The notes: a model not told the origin generated them from the letters alone. A stretch of 64,000 bases of DNA from Bacillus sp. NP157 (GCA_018889975.1 CP076546.1:1984001-2048000), one strand, 5' to 3'. Shown: positions 52,608 through 61,174, counted from the stretch's first letter. Numbers and translations: made by a program.

Positions 52608-53720
52608 TCAGGCGCTTACCGTTTCGGCAAACGTAGGATAGTCGGTATAGCCGGCGGCCGTGCCGCCGTAAAACGTGTCGCGGTCGTACCCGGACAAGGC
52701 GTGGCCATGCGCAATCCGGTATGGCAGGTCGGGGTTGGAGATGAAAAAGCGACCGAATGCAACGATGTCCGCGGCTCCTTCCTCGACGATGGCCTCGGCC
52801 GATTCGGGAGTGAACCCGCCTGCGGCGACAATAGCCCGCGAGAAATGCTGGCGGACAAGACGCGAAGCAACCGGCGCCTGGTCGCGGGTCTCGTCGACAT
52901 GGTTGCCCTTCACGCGTGGCTCGATGACATGGATGTAAGCGATGCCGAGCTTGTTGAGTTCTTCGGCAACATAAGAAAAGAGAGCCGCCGGGTTCGAATC
53001 GGACATGTCGCCGAACGTTCCGCTTGGACCAATTCGAACACCGACCCGGTCGGCGCCGAAAACCGAAATGGCGCCCCTGGTAACCTCGAGCAAAAACCGC
53101 GCACGATTTTCGATGGAACCGCCGAAACGGTCCGTGCGCTGGTTCGACCCGTCCTGAAGAAACTGGTCGACGAGATAGCCGTTTGCTCCGTGGATCTCAA
53201 TGCCGTCGAAGCCTGCCCGCTTTGCACCCTCAGCCGCAAGCCGGAACTGCTCGACCATCCCGTCGACCTCATGTTCCGTCAGGGCACGCGCAGGAGACGC
53301 CTTGACCCAGCCGTCGCGGGTGAACGCCACACCGCCGTGGTCCATGGCTGATGGAGCCACTGGATTCGAGCCACCCGGCTGGAGGTCCGCGTGCGACTGG
53401 CGCCCGACGTGAAAGACCTGCACGAACATCACGGCACCCCTGGCATGGACCGACTCGACGATTTTCTTCCAGCCGTTGACTTGGTCGTCGGTAAAGATGC
53501 CCGGCGACCCGAGGTAACCGCTCCCATTCGGCGAGACAACGGTTGCCTCGGATAGGATGAATCCGCCCTTCGTCGCGCGCTGGGTATAGTAATCAACCAT
53601 CAGGTCATTCGGGACGTCGCCCGGCTGGGTTGAGCGCATGCGAGTGAGCGGCGCCATCGCGATTCGATGACTGAGGGCAAACGGACCGAGCTTGAAGGAC
53701 GAGAATAGCTGGGCACTCAT
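52608..53720 (-). CDS. Old-yellow-enzyme family ene-reductase (NemA-like)
   Basis: 370 aa. LFSSFKLGPFALSHRIAMAP, LTRMRSTQPGDVPNDLMVDY, MFVQVFHVGRQSHADL, FDGIEIHGANGYLVDQFLQD, QRTDRFGGSIENRARFLLEV, VGVRIGPSGTFGDM, FGRFFISNPDLPYRI. It is closer to the standard NemA pattern than the family member at 45888-47006 (VFHVGR in place of IAHDGR). Its start diverges from the truncated PEP-mutase-family copy. Confidence 0.9.
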   Translation of the reverse strand: MSAQLFSSFKLGPFALSHRIAMAPLTRMRSTQPGDVPNDLMVDYYTQRATKGGFILSEATVVSPNGSGYLGSPGIFTDDQVNGWKKIVESVHARGAVMFVQVFHVGRQSHADLQPGGSNPVAPSAMDHGGVAFTRDGWVKASPARALTEHEVDGMVEQFRLAAEGAKRAGFDGIEIHGANGYLVDQFLQDGSNQRTDRFGGSIENRARFLLEVTRGAISVFGADRVGVRIGPSGTFGDMSDSNPAALFSYVAEELNKLGIAYIHVIEPRVKGNHVDETRDQAPVASRLVRQHFSRAIVAAGGFTPESAEAIVEEGAADIVAFGRFFISNPDLPYRIAHGHALSGYDRDTFYGGTAAGYTDYPTFAETVSA

Positions 53721-53843
53721 GAGTGTGGCCTACAGAATGAATTGGATCCAAGCTGGGTGCCTGGCATGGCCAACCGAAGAGGCGATACCTTCCAAACTGT
53801 TTGTCGTTAGCGTCCATAATGCTGAAGCTCGGCTCCCGCCCGC

Positions 53844-54185
53844 CGACCTGGACGACACCATCCGTCGCCTGACCGCGTTCGCCGAGGTCGGCGCCGACGT
53901 CCTGTATGCCCCCTACCCGTCCGACCTGGACCACGTCATCGCCATCGTGTGCGCCGTCGCGCCCAAGCCGGTCAACCTGGTCGTCGGCACCATGCAGGGC
54001 CCCCTGTCGATGGAAGCCCTGGCCGCCGCAGGCATCAAGCGGGTGAGTATCGGCGCGGGCTTCTATGCCCGTGTCATGGGCGACCTGCGCAAAGCGGCAA
54101 GGCAGCTACGCGATGGCGATGTTCCGGCAGCCACGGAAGGTGCCAACTGGCGGGAAATCGCTGCGTTGATTGCTGCGGTGCCCGT
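53844..54185 (+). repeat. Long direct repeat, copy 2
   Basis: Partner of 35932-36273. The two copies bracket about 17.5 kb that includes an orphan-immunity patch and the whole metabolic block. Confidence 0.9.
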
Positions 54186-54189
54186 TTGA
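53844..54189 (+). pseudogene. 3' fragment of a PEP-mutase-family gene (duplicate)
   Basis: 115 codons (DLDDTIRRLTAFAEVGADVL to AALIAAVPV) copied from the gene at 35447-36277, with no start or N-terminal half. About 95 percent identical by eye, with the frame intact to the stop. An upstream ORF running into it from 53692 is unrelated DNA. It is a relic of a recombination event, not a functional enzyme. Confidence 0.85.
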
Positions 54190-54231
54190 TATAGCGGCGT
54201 CTGGGTCGCGTGTAGAGGCTTCCGTGATGCG

Positions 54232-54600
54232 CTATCTTGGATGGGAGGAGATCGTAATCCCGCCGAAATAGTCGGCTCGAAAATCCAGACTGGCATCGTT
54301 CGGATACGTCACATCAAGGTGTTGATCATCCCGCCAGACCATATCGACTTGAAGCCTTCGGTGGTCTGCGGCCGACGGATTTTCAACCACGAGCACACTG
54401 GTCGCCTGATCGCTTCCCTTGGCATACCCTAACGTTACAGTCGTGATGACCGAAGCGTTGCCTGGGCCGCTGGTCTGAATGGTTCGCGCAGATGCGACCA
54501 TGGACCCGGAGGGCGATTTCACACTACCCGACCAGACAACCGCCGAGTCACTTGCGCAACCCGCACAGACGAGCATCATGCCGAGGGCAATGACCTTCAT
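54232..54600 (-). CDS. Small lipoprotein
   Basis: 122 aa from the ATG at 54600. MKVIALGMMLVCAGCASDSA has a short hydrophobic core and a C-A-G-C lipobox, so Cys15 is the probable lipidation site although the -3 residue is unusual. The mature part is beta-rich (VVWSGSVKSPSGSMVASART, DVTYPNDASLDFRADYFGGI). No family is recognised. Confidence 0.6.
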   Translation of the reverse strand: MKVIALGMMLVCAGCASDSAVVWSGSVKSPSGSMVASARTIQTSGPGNASVITTVTLGYAKGSDQATSVLVVENPSAADHRRLQVDMVWRDDQHLDVTYPNDASLDFRADYFGGITISSHPR

Positions 54601-54787
54601 CGCTACAGATCGCCCGCCGGTTGCAAGTGAAGTCCAGTGATTCGTCATTTTACGGTGCATAGATCCAGCTCGCCGTCAGTGCACAGAGAGTTGTTCGGCA
54701 CGTCGCGACGAAACGCCTCAACGCCACCCGGTTATCGCTCAGTGACAACGTCACGGCGCACTACTACTGAGATGCCTTCGATTAGGA

Positions 54788-55252
54788 CTACCAAGCACTC
54801 ACCCTCCCTTTGCAACTGTTTGGTCGACCGATCCGCAGATAGCGTTCGGCATGCTTAGCAGCTGTGTAATCCGCCCGACGCCCCCGCCCCCCCCAGTAGT
54901 CGACCCTCTCCTCGCCAACCTGTCCGAACTTATCGATTCGCGCAAGGCTTAAGCCCGCTGGGAGAAGCTTCTCTCTGACCCATTTTTCGATGAGAGCATC
55001 GCTCAAATCAACGCAATTCCGACGGCCGGTGATTCGGATCCAGAACGGTCGATCCGAGTGATCTCGGTCATCGGAAACCATGACCTTGACCTCGATCTGA
55101 TCGGTTCCTCCGATGAAATAGCGCTCCTCCACATAGTGGCTACCGGAGCGCTCTTCATAAGACGTCACACCAAGCAACGGAAATACCTTCGCTGCCAGCG
55201 TAGCCATCGTTTCTTCCGGCACCGAAGCCATCAATAAGTTTACGTGCCTCAT
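54788..55252 (-). CDS. Probable orphan immunity protein
   Basis: 154 aa from the ATG at 55252. MRHVNLLMASVPEETMATLA, GVTSYEERSGSHYVEERYFI, GGTDQIEVKVMVSDDRDHSD. The ATG overlaps the stop of an upstream coding-like frame (ATGA), the usual coupling of a toxin tip with its immunity gene. AT-richer than its surroundings. No family is named with confidence. Confidence 0.5.
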   Translation of the reverse strand: MRHVNLLMASVPEETMATLAAKVFPLLGVTSYEERSGSHYVEERYFIGGTDQIEVKVMVSDDRDHSDRPFWIRITGRRNCVDLSDALIEKWVREKLLPAGLSLARIDKFGQVGEERVDYWGGRGRRADYTAAKHAERYLRIGRPNSCKGRVSAW

Positions 55253-55430
55253 TGGGCGTCGACCAGAATTTCTTGACTTGGCGAGAGCGCTACAGGTTTC
55301 AAGGTTGTGAGGATACTTGCATACCAATGGATCCATTCCATTCTTGACTCCACGTCGCAAGACTTGGATAGAGTTGATGATGCGATCAGGGTGGCGAGCT
55401 CGGATATATGCTTCAGGGATCGCTCTTCAT
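55249..55430 (-). pseudogene. Possible toxin-tip remnant
   Basis: Frame reading SLKHISELATLIASSTLSKS, MEWIHWYASILTTLKPVALS, PSQEILVDAQ, whose TGA overlaps the next gene's ATG. No start is present and it overlaps the end of the gene 55413-55787. A competing frame in the same stretch also looks protein-like, so this is uncertain. Confidence 0.3.
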
Positions 55431-55787
55431 GACCACATCTCTCTCATGCTCATAAATTGAATAAGCATTCGGATCGCGATCGTAAAACTGCTCAAAGAAA
55501 CCAGGTACCAACCACGAGCCAGGCATAGTTTGCACTGAGTTCCCTGACACCGATCTCTCCCAGTTCGGTGGGATGATGTCACTTACGACTTCAAAGCTTT
55601 CGGATGGGTGATACCCCATCGCAGCGAAGCCGGGATCGACGTCGTTGGTAACAATCAAGTAATCCAGCCTCGTATCCTTTTCCGCCTGAAGGCCCATAAC
55701 GTGATAGACCTTCCCGAGAGTTAACCAGGCGGAGTCATTTGCAGGCCTGCGGCGCGAGTCAAAGTAGCGAACACATTTTACTTTCAC
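55413..55787 (-). CDS. Probable orphan immunity protein
   Basis: 124 aa from a GTG at 55787. VKVKCVRYFDSRRRPANDSA, WLTLGKVYHVMGLQAEKDTR, LDYLIVTNDVDPGFAAMGYH, then VPGFFEQFYDRDPNAYSIYE. The GTG overlaps the TGA of an upstream remnant frame (GTGA). The pattern resembles small immunity proteins of polymorphic toxins, family not identified. Confidence 0.5.
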   Translation of the reverse strand: MKVKCVRYFDSRRRPANDSAWLTLGKVYHVMGLQAEKDTRLDYLIVTNDVDPGFAAMGYHPSESFEVVSDIIPPNWERSVSGNSVQTMPGSWLVPGFFEQFYDRDPNAYSIYEHERDVVMKSDP

Positions 55788-55950
55788 GAGCAGTGCACTC
55801 CGGACAGGTTGCTGCAAACGGCTATGGAACCTCGACGCTCTGGCAGCGACGGCAAGAAACCGCCCTGAAGGTCGGACTCGTTGTCGCCGAGATCGTTGCG
55901 ATATCGCTGGACATCGGCTGCCTTTCTCGATCCACAAGCGGCACGATCCC
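55784..55950 (-). pseudogene. Possible toxin-tip remnant
   Basis: Coding-like frame GDRAACGSRKAADVQRYRND, LGDNESDLQGGFLPSLPERR, GSIAVCSNLSGVHCS, ending in a TGA that overlaps the GTG of the immunity-like gene. It lies between that gene and the RES toxin gene and has no start. Confidence 0.3.
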
Positions 55951-56685
55951 CTAAAGAATCTCAACCCCCACCTCTTCAGCGACCAGCACAAGCTCAAGCA
56001 TAGCCTCAGGATCGCTCCCCACCGATCGCGAGCTACCGACGGGATCCAGGTCCGAAACCGCTACCCGATCCCCAAAAAGAACCAGGGCCGGCCGATCCGA
56101 CTGCCGGGACGGCCAGAGCAGCCCGTCGATATCCGAACGTTGCGCATGGAAAGCAGCTGCCCATTGCCGCGTTGCGGCGTAGACGTCTTTATCCGTATCG
56201 ATCAGTTGCCGCCGCTCGACACCCAGTTTCTTCAGCGGCATCGTACCCAGGTCAGCCAGTTTCAGATCGCGCAACGGCATAACAACCGAGTGGACCTGGT
56301 TATCCAGCCGGGTCCGGTCGAATGTCTTCATGCCGGCGCCGCGCGGCAGGTCATGGAACACGGACTCCATCACCGCACAGGTGAAATCCCCTCCTCCGTA
56401 GAGCGTCGGAATGGGCTTACCTGAAGCGTCGTTGACGGGACTAAACCGCGCGTTGCCAATACCCGGGTTGAATTGGTTGGCCGCGAATCGCGCGTGATGG
56501 ACACGATGTATCTTCCGGCCCTTCCGCCACGTCGTTGCCTTCGAATTGACGGCAAGACTCGAGGGCGGCGGAGGCACCTGCACCGATGGCGGCAAGGGCG
56601 TCATCGGACCCGCGGTGGCCTCATCTGCAGGAGGATTCTTCTTGCCACCCGAGACGCCTGACTTTCGCCGGGTCGTATCAGGCAT
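55951..56685 (-). CDS. RES-domain toxin (NAD+-degrading family)
   Basis: 244 aa from the ATG at 56685. A Pro-rich N-terminal linker (PPSVQVPPPPSS) is followed by the RES domain: KIHRVHHARFAANQFNPGIG, NARFSPVNDASGKPIPTLYG, GGDFTCAVMESVFHDLPRGA, LDGLLWPSRQSD-like region, ALVLFGDRVAVSDLDPV. The Arg and Glu typical of the RES active site are in the first two segments. RES toxins phosphorolyse or hydrolyse NAD+. Its start overlaps the antitoxin stop by eight bases. Confidence 0.8.
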   Translation of the reverse strand: MPDTTRRKSGVSGGKKNPPADEATAGPMTPLPPSVQVPPPPSSLAVNSKATTWRKGRKIHRVHHARFAANQFNPGIGNARFSPVNDASGKPIPTLYGGGDFTCAVMESVFHDLPRGAGMKTFDRTRLDNQVHSVVMPLRDLKLADLGTMPLKKLGVERRQLIDTDKDVYAATRQWAAAFHAQRSDIDGLLWPSRQSDRPALVLFGDRVAVSDLDPVGSSRSVGSDPEAMLELVLVAEEVGVEIL

Positions 56686-57358
56686 GGACCACATCCTCGA
56701 CTTCGTCCTTCGCCGCGGCCAGCACCTGGTCAGGCGCCGTGGCAAGCAGGTCCTGCGGTCGCCTGCTGCCAAGGAAACCGTTAGCCGAGGCAAACCAGGC
56801 TGCGATCTTCCACGCATCCTTCCTGTCGTCGAACAGCGCAAGGATCTTCCCCATCACCTCGTACGGCCTGAAGCCTTGCGATGCGTCGAGCGCATAAATC
56901 GGGAAGTAGTCCACGTTGTTGCGATGGATGGCAAAGATGCGTCGGGATGCCTTCCACTTGTTCGGCTGGGCACCGGGATTACGGGTGCTCAGGCCAGCCA
57001 GTTCCGCCAGCTCCACGGCCGTGATGAAGTCACCGCTCTCAAGCAGCGTCTTCTGGACGCTGGCCTGCATCTTCATGAGGTGGACGGCGTACTCGGGCTG
57101 TGCGAACCCATTCGGGGTCAAGGCCTCGACCAGACGCTTCCAATCCGCGGCCTGCCTGGCATTGACGAGCTCATCGACGAACGGCAGCAAGCGCTTCAGC
57201 GTTTCCTGGATGGCCGCCGCATTGGGTGCGGTCCGCGGGATGGCGAACCCGATGACTTCCGCATCGCGGGCCGACGCAATGCTGGCCCCGACATCCTGGG
57301 GCGTTCCAAGGAAAGCCTGGACCCCTTCATGCGATGACTGTCGCTTGATTGCGCTCAT
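56678..57358 (-). CDS. Xre/MbcA/ParS-type antitoxin of the RES toxin
   Basis: 226 aa from the ATG at 57358. The C-terminal part VMGKILALFDDRKDAWKIAA, WFASANGFLGSRRPQDLLAT, APDQVLAAAKDEVEDVV follows the Xre/MbcA/ParS toxin-binding (DUF2384-like) domain that plugs the RES active site. The middle has an HTH-like segment (FITAVELAELAGLSTRNPGA). It is longer than the usual 150 aa. Overlap with the toxin gene and the palindrome before it support an autoregulated pair. Confidence 0.75.
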   Translation of the reverse strand: MSAIKRQSSHEGVQAFLGTPQDVGASIASARDAEVIGFAIPRTAPNAAAIQETLKRLLPFVDELVNARQAADWKRLVEALTPNGFAQPEYAVHLMKMQASVQKTLLESGDFITAVELAELAGLSTRNPGAQPNKWKASRRIFAIHRNNVDYFPIYALDASQGFRPYEVMGKILALFDDRKDAWKIAAWFASANGFLGSRRPQDLLATAPDQVLAAAKDEVEDVVHA

Positions 57359-57380
57359 ACGACCCTCCAGCTTTTCACAA

Positions 57381-57424
57381 AGGTTATATAGGATATAAGT
57401 AATTGTCAATAACCCTTATAACCT
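57381..57424 (-). promoter_or_regulatory. Promoter/operator of the RES-Xre operon
   Basis: AGGTTATA (57381-57388) and TATAACCT (57417-57424) form a perfect inverted repeat about 23 bases before the antitoxin ATG. Between them, on the minus strand, lie TTGACA (57409-57404) and, 15 bases on, TATAAC overlapping the left arm. Binding of the antitoxin across both arms would cover the promoter. Confidence 0.65.
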
Positions 57425-57626
57425 AAGTCTCGCTCCAAGCCGCCCCCCGCCCCGGCGCCCTCTCACCCCGCCGTGCATCAGTTCCCCCAATGGGACAATT
57501 TGCCTCAATCCCGGGAAATGGCGCTTAGCTATGATGAGCGACATCAAAATGCAGCTGCGAAAGCAGCAACTAGAGGGAATATCCCTCACGTTGGAAAGCG
57601 GCTTGCCATAGCCTGGAAACGCAAAG

Positions 57627-57851
57627 ATGGATTGGGTACCGGTAGTCTTCATTACCTTCAAGGTCATCGTCTTCGGCACAGGCATGTTCTTCGCCATCAA
57701 GTGGCATTACGAACAGGGCAAAAAGGGACGACAGGCGGACCGGCGCGCACTGCTGCGCACCGTGGCCAAGGTCGCCGCGGTCTTCGTGCCGGCACTCCTG
57801 ATCCTGCTGTACATCACCTTCGCCGTTAGCAAGAAGCTTGGCTTGACCTGA
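57627..57851 (+). CDS. Small membrane protein
   Basis: 74 aa with two transmembrane helices (VPVVFITFKVIVFGTGMFFA and VAAVFVPALLILLYITFAV) separated by a basic loop (GKKGRQADRRALLR), so the loop is cytoplasmic. No family is recognised. It lies between the RES-Xre operon and the ADP-ribosylglycohydrolase gene. Confidence 0.6.
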   Translation: MDWVPVVFITFKVIVFGTGMFFAIKWHYEQGKKGRQADRRALLRTVAKVAAVFVPALLILLYITFAVSKKLGLT

Positions 57852-57896
57852 CGCCACACCACGCCAGCGCGTCGTCCGCCTTCCCAAACGTGCCCG

Positions 57897-58823
57897 CTAC
57901 CCCTGCTGCACCACCCGCTCGTCGTGCAGCCGCGTCGCCAGGGTCGTGATCATCCCGCCTTCGGCGAGGGTCTCCCGCCACGATGGCGGGATCGCGTTGA
58001 TCCCATGGACAGCCCCCGCGATCTGCCCGGCGATCGCCGCCGTCGTGTCCGCATCGTCACCCAGGTTCGCCGCCGCCAGTGCCGCATCGCGGTAGCTCCC
58101 CGTCGTCATCACGCACCAGAGCGCCGCCTCCAGCGAGTCGACCGCATAGCCACTCCCCCGGATCGAGGCCACGTCGAGCGCGGCGATATCCCGGTTCGCC
58201 AGCGCCTTGAGCTTCGGCTCTTCGGCAACGCCGGCTGCGCCCTCAAGCAGATCGGCCGGTGCAGCGCCCTGCAGCGCATTGACCAGCACGACAGCCAGCA
58301 CCCGGCAGGCATCGACCGCTTCGGCAGCGGCATGCGTCGTCAAGGACGTTCCAACCGCGATACGCAGCACTTCCTGCAAACCAGGGAAGGCCCACAGGAC
58401 GGCCGGCGCAAGACGCATGATCGATCCGTTCCCAGCCATCTTCGGGTCGGAGGTCACGGCAACCAGGTTCCCGTGTTGCTCATGGAAATGCAGCGCCGTA
58501 GCGACGGTCGAACCGATGTCGAAGCACACGCCATTCGAACTCATGTACCCGTGGTGCCACCAATTGAGATAGCGCCTCAGCTGGTCCGCCGGATCATGCG
58601 CACGCTGGCTCAGGAAACTCTGCGCGAGACACAGCGCCATCGACGTATCGTCGGTCCATTCCCCGGCACGGAGGTCGAAGACACCGCCACCTACCATGTC
58701 GGTGACTGGGGTAAACGAACCTCGTGGCGAGAACTCGACGGTGGTGCCGACGGCATCACCGCAGGCCAAGCCCACGAGGCAACCCTGGTAGCGGTCGAGG
58801 AGGGAAATCGACTCCAACCTCAT
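57897..58823 (-). CDS. ADP-ribosylglycohydrolase family protein
   Basis: 308 aa from the ATG at 58823. LLDRYQGCLVGLACGDAVGT, GEWTDDTSMALCLAQSFLSQ and NLGDDADTTAAIAGQIAGAV are the two binuclear magnesium-binding motifs of the DraG/ARH fold. It would remove ADP-ribose from proteins or related compounds. Its start overlaps the stop of the exported gene upstream (ATGA). It lies about 1.2 kb from an NAD+-consuming RES toxin. Confidence 0.88.
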   Translation of the reverse strand: MRLESISLLDRYQGCLVGLACGDAVGTTVEFSPRGSFTPVTDMVGGGVFDLRAGEWTDDTSMALCLAQSFLSQRAHDPADQLRRYLNWWHHGYMSSNGVCFDIGSTVATALHFHEQHGNLVAVTSDPKMAGNGSIMRLAPAVLWAFPGLQEVLRIAVGTSLTTHAAAEAVDACRVLAVVLVNALQGAAPADLLEGAAGVAEEPKLKALANRDIAALDVASIRGSGYAVDSLEAALWCVMTTGSYRDAALAAANLGDDADTTAAIAGQIAGAVHGINAIPPSWRETLAEGGMITTLATRLHDERVVQQG

Positions 58824-59254
58824 GGCGACCCCGGCCACGCCAGCGCTTCGCCCTTCTTTGCATCCGGCGCGACGTCGAATACACCGTTAGGCCCATCGAC
58901 GGCACGGATCAGGCCTGGCTCACCTGACGCCTGGCCAATCACCAGATAGGTGTGCCCGATAACGCAGCAATTCGGGCTCATCTCGACCACGGTATCGGCC
59001 GTTCCCAAGCGAACGCTGCGTCCTACCTGCCCTTTCAGCACGGTTTTGACGTCGAGGGTCGCGACTTCGAGGAAGCCTCTCCGATCGGGATTGGGATCCA
59101 CCCGCGTCACCGTACCCGTGAAGACGACTTCGGCGTCACGAATCCTCTCGTCGAGCGGACGGTCAGGTGCGGCGTAGGCGAGGCACGCACCAGCGACGAT
59201 GCCCGTTGCGAGCAAGGCGGGGATAATCAATGCGCGAGGGAATTTTCGAAGCAT
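58820..59254 (-). CDS. Exported small protein
   Basis: 144 aa from the ATG at 59254. Signal sequence LIIPALLATGIVAGACLAYA; mature domain DRPLDERIRDAEVVFTGTVT, TLDVKTVLKGQVGRSVRLGT, MSPNCCVIGHTYLVIGQASG has the strand pattern of small OB-fold (TIMP/NTR-like) periplasmic proteins. The paired Cys may form a disulphide. It is coupled to the ADP-ribosylglycohydrolase gene. Confidence 0.6.
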   Translation of the reverse strand: MLRKFPRALIIPALLATGIVAGACLAYAAPDRPLDERIRDAEVVFTGTVTRVDPNPDRRGFLEVATLDVKTVLKGQVGRSVRLGTADTVVEMSPNCCVIGHTYLVIGQASGEPGLIRAVDGPNGVFDVAPDAKKGEALAWPGSP

Positions 59255-59444
59255 GCCTACTTCTCCAAATGGGACGTCGGGCACGGCAGGACACGAGTCA
59301 GATTTAGCCTGCCTGGCGGCGTCACCGATCACGGTTCTTAACTGGCATCGGCCTCAAGAGTCGTCGCTGCGCATTTCTTGTTTCACCATACGTAGGCGAC
59401 GGTTGCCCCGCGCTGTTCGCGGTACTCCGAACTTAGCGCTTAGA

Positions 59445-60218
59445 CTATGCGATCAAGTGGCCATAGAAATACTTCGATCCCGGATTCCAAGGCATGGCCG
59501 CAAGCATCTCTACGTAAGCAAACACGCGCGCCATAGCGGCGTCGTCAACTATGTCGCCATACCAAACGGGACATTCGATGCCAGACCAGACTGCCAAGGT
59601 CATTGGCCCCGCGACACCAGCGAAAGGTATTCCTTCGACGCGCGCCTCGGCCGCATCGCTGATCAATTCCCTGCAAAGGGCACCGGGATGGGCGGGCTCT
59701 CCTGCGAAATAGAAGGCGCCTGGTAACAGATCGCTAGCAAAGTTATCGAGGCGCGCAGCAAGAGAGTCCATGTCTACACTCTCTCCATCGTATCCAAATG
59801 GAAAAAGTTGATCTATCGAAGATAGGCACGAAAAAGTTATTTCCTCATCGTGCTTCCACTGCTCAACGACTTTAAACAAGTAAGGGATGATCAGCGGCGA
59901 AAGAACGTCAACGGAGACTTTCGCCGACATCGCCAGGTCAACTTCATCGTCCGTGACAAACAGGGTGCCGAACTCGGCAACGTTGTCATGGCCACACGTA
60001 TAGGCATAGAGCCGCGTTGCCTGGCGTCGAATCATGTCGGTTTCACCGACAGATGCGATCAGCAAGAGATCCGATCTAGCCGAAAAATTACCATTCTTGA
60101 ATTCTTCGCAGATCTCACAGAGTCGAGCAGTCGCGGGGTCGGACGTTAGTGCCTCGAGCAGGGTCGCGTCACGAGGGCCGAACCACATTCCCGGTCTCAG
60201 GATATCGAAGTGATTCAT
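59445..60218 (-). CDS. Imm47-like immunity protein (tentative)
   Basis: 257 aa from the ATG at 60218. MNHFDILRPGMWFGPRDATL, RRQATRLYAYTCGHDNVAEF, WSGIECPVWYGDIVDDAAMA, AAMPWNPGSKYFYGHL. Size and the C-terminal PW-x-x-G-x-KYFYG strand recall Imm47-type immunity proteins. Its ATG overlaps the stop of a coding-like frame upstream (60215-60400). AT-richer than neighbours. Family assignment is uncertain. Confidence 0.5.
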   Translation of the reverse strand: MNHFDILRPGMWFGPRDATLLEALTSDPATARLCEICEEFKNGNFSARSDLLLIASVGETDMIRRQATRLYAYTCGHDNVAEFGTLFVTDDEVDLAMSAKVSVDVLSPLIIPYLFKVVEQWKHDEEITFSCLSSIDQLFPFGYDGESVDMDSLAARLDNFASDLLPGAFYFAGEPAHPGALCRELISDAAEARVEGIPFAGVAGPMTLAVWSGIECPVWYGDIVDDAAMARVFAYVEMLAAMPWNPGSKYFYGHLIA

Positions 60219-60495
60219 GGAAGGCGTAGGCCAAAGATGCGACACCGCGTATGCGCCGAGAACGCTGCCGCGCACACTCCGCCAGCTGAGATTGGCTTAA
60301 CCCGGACGACGAGCCGTTCGGTCCGTTCCGCTGCATCTCTCAGTTCATATTGCTTGGCCACTCCTTTAGCTCCCAGCGTCCTTGGGCTCAAGCCAATCAC
60401 CTGGTCCGAACAAGTTGCGCCGGATTCTCACACGCCTTACGCCCACCCACAACATCCGCTGCTCATCAACCAGATCGCCAGGCATCAAGTAAGAT
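60215..60495 (-). pseudogene. Toxin-tip remnants upstream of the immunity-like gene
   Basis: Two coding-like frames: LMPGDLVDEQRMLWVGVRRV with RRNLFGPGDWLEPKDAGS, and overlapping it MIGLSPRTLGAKGVAKQYEL, RDAAERTERLVVRVKPISAG, AAFSAHTRCRIFGLRLP, whose TGA overlaps the next gene's ATG. Neither is a complete protein. The rest of 60496-60709 has only hairpins that may end the 60710 gene's transcript. Confidence 0.35.
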
Positions 60496-60709
60496 TTCGA
60501 CTACCCACGGCAAAATGCTACATCCATCAATAATAAGATTCTGGACCGCATACGACAGCCGCTGCGCACCCGCCAAGCCTTCGACTGACGGCTCGATCAG
60601 CGTCTCGATCCCGTCCCTGGACCACGGCTAACGACTACGCTGAGTGGCGTCTCGCCACTGACCAGTTGGCTGGTGGCGACACGTCACCAGCGCCCACACC
60701 AGCTAACCG

Positions 60710-61174
60710 CTACGGCTTAGCGTTACCGGGCTCCGGCGCAATAAGATCTTCAGCAGCGGCGATTTCCCACTTGCCGTCGCGCAGCAGCCACGTATCCGTC
60801 CAGACAAAGCGCCCCTTGGCGCCGGACTTCTTGACCCACGACTCACTGCCCTGGGCGATCGCCGTCGTCCCATAGAAGCGGAGCTTGATGTCATTGAGAT
60901 GGTTGGAGGCGAACGTCTTCGGTCCTAGTGCGGTGTCATGGACCATCTGCGCCTTGTCGTACTGACTCCCCTCCGGATCGACACCCACGAAGTCCTCGGC
61001 GAGGAGTCGTTTGACGGCTGTCGTATCGCCCGATGCAACGGACTCCGCCCACGCCTTCTCGCCAGCGCGGATATAGGCTTCCGCGGCGGCCTGGTCATAC
61101 GGCGGATCCTTCGCGAGGACCTGACCGGAGATCAACCCGAAAACAACGCAGCAAACGGCAACGGTACGTTTCAC
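60710..61174 (-). CDS. Exported DUF4440/SnoaL-like protein
   Basis: 154 aa with a signal peptide (MKRTVAVCCVVFGLISGQVL, cleavage near AKDPP). GEKAWAESVASGDTTAVKRL, LAEDFVGVDPEGSQYDKAQM, FVWTDTWLLRDGKWEIAAAE are the helix and strands of the NTF2-like DUF4440 domain. It diverges from the lipoprotein gene at 61338. Confidence 0.75.
   Translation of the reverse strand: MKRTVAVCCVVFGLISGQVLAKDPPYDQAAAEAYIRAGEKAWAESVASGDTTAVKRLLAEDFVGVDPEGSQYDKAQMVHDTALGPKTFASNHLNDIKLRFYGTTAIAQGSESWVKKSGAKGRFVWTDTWLLRDGKWEIAAAEDLIAPEPGNAKP

Noticed and set aside
60600-60705. Strong hairpins such as GTGGCG/CGCCAC and GGCTGGTG/CACCAGC
   Set aside because: They may help end the minus-strand transcript at 60710 but have no T run, so no terminator is called.
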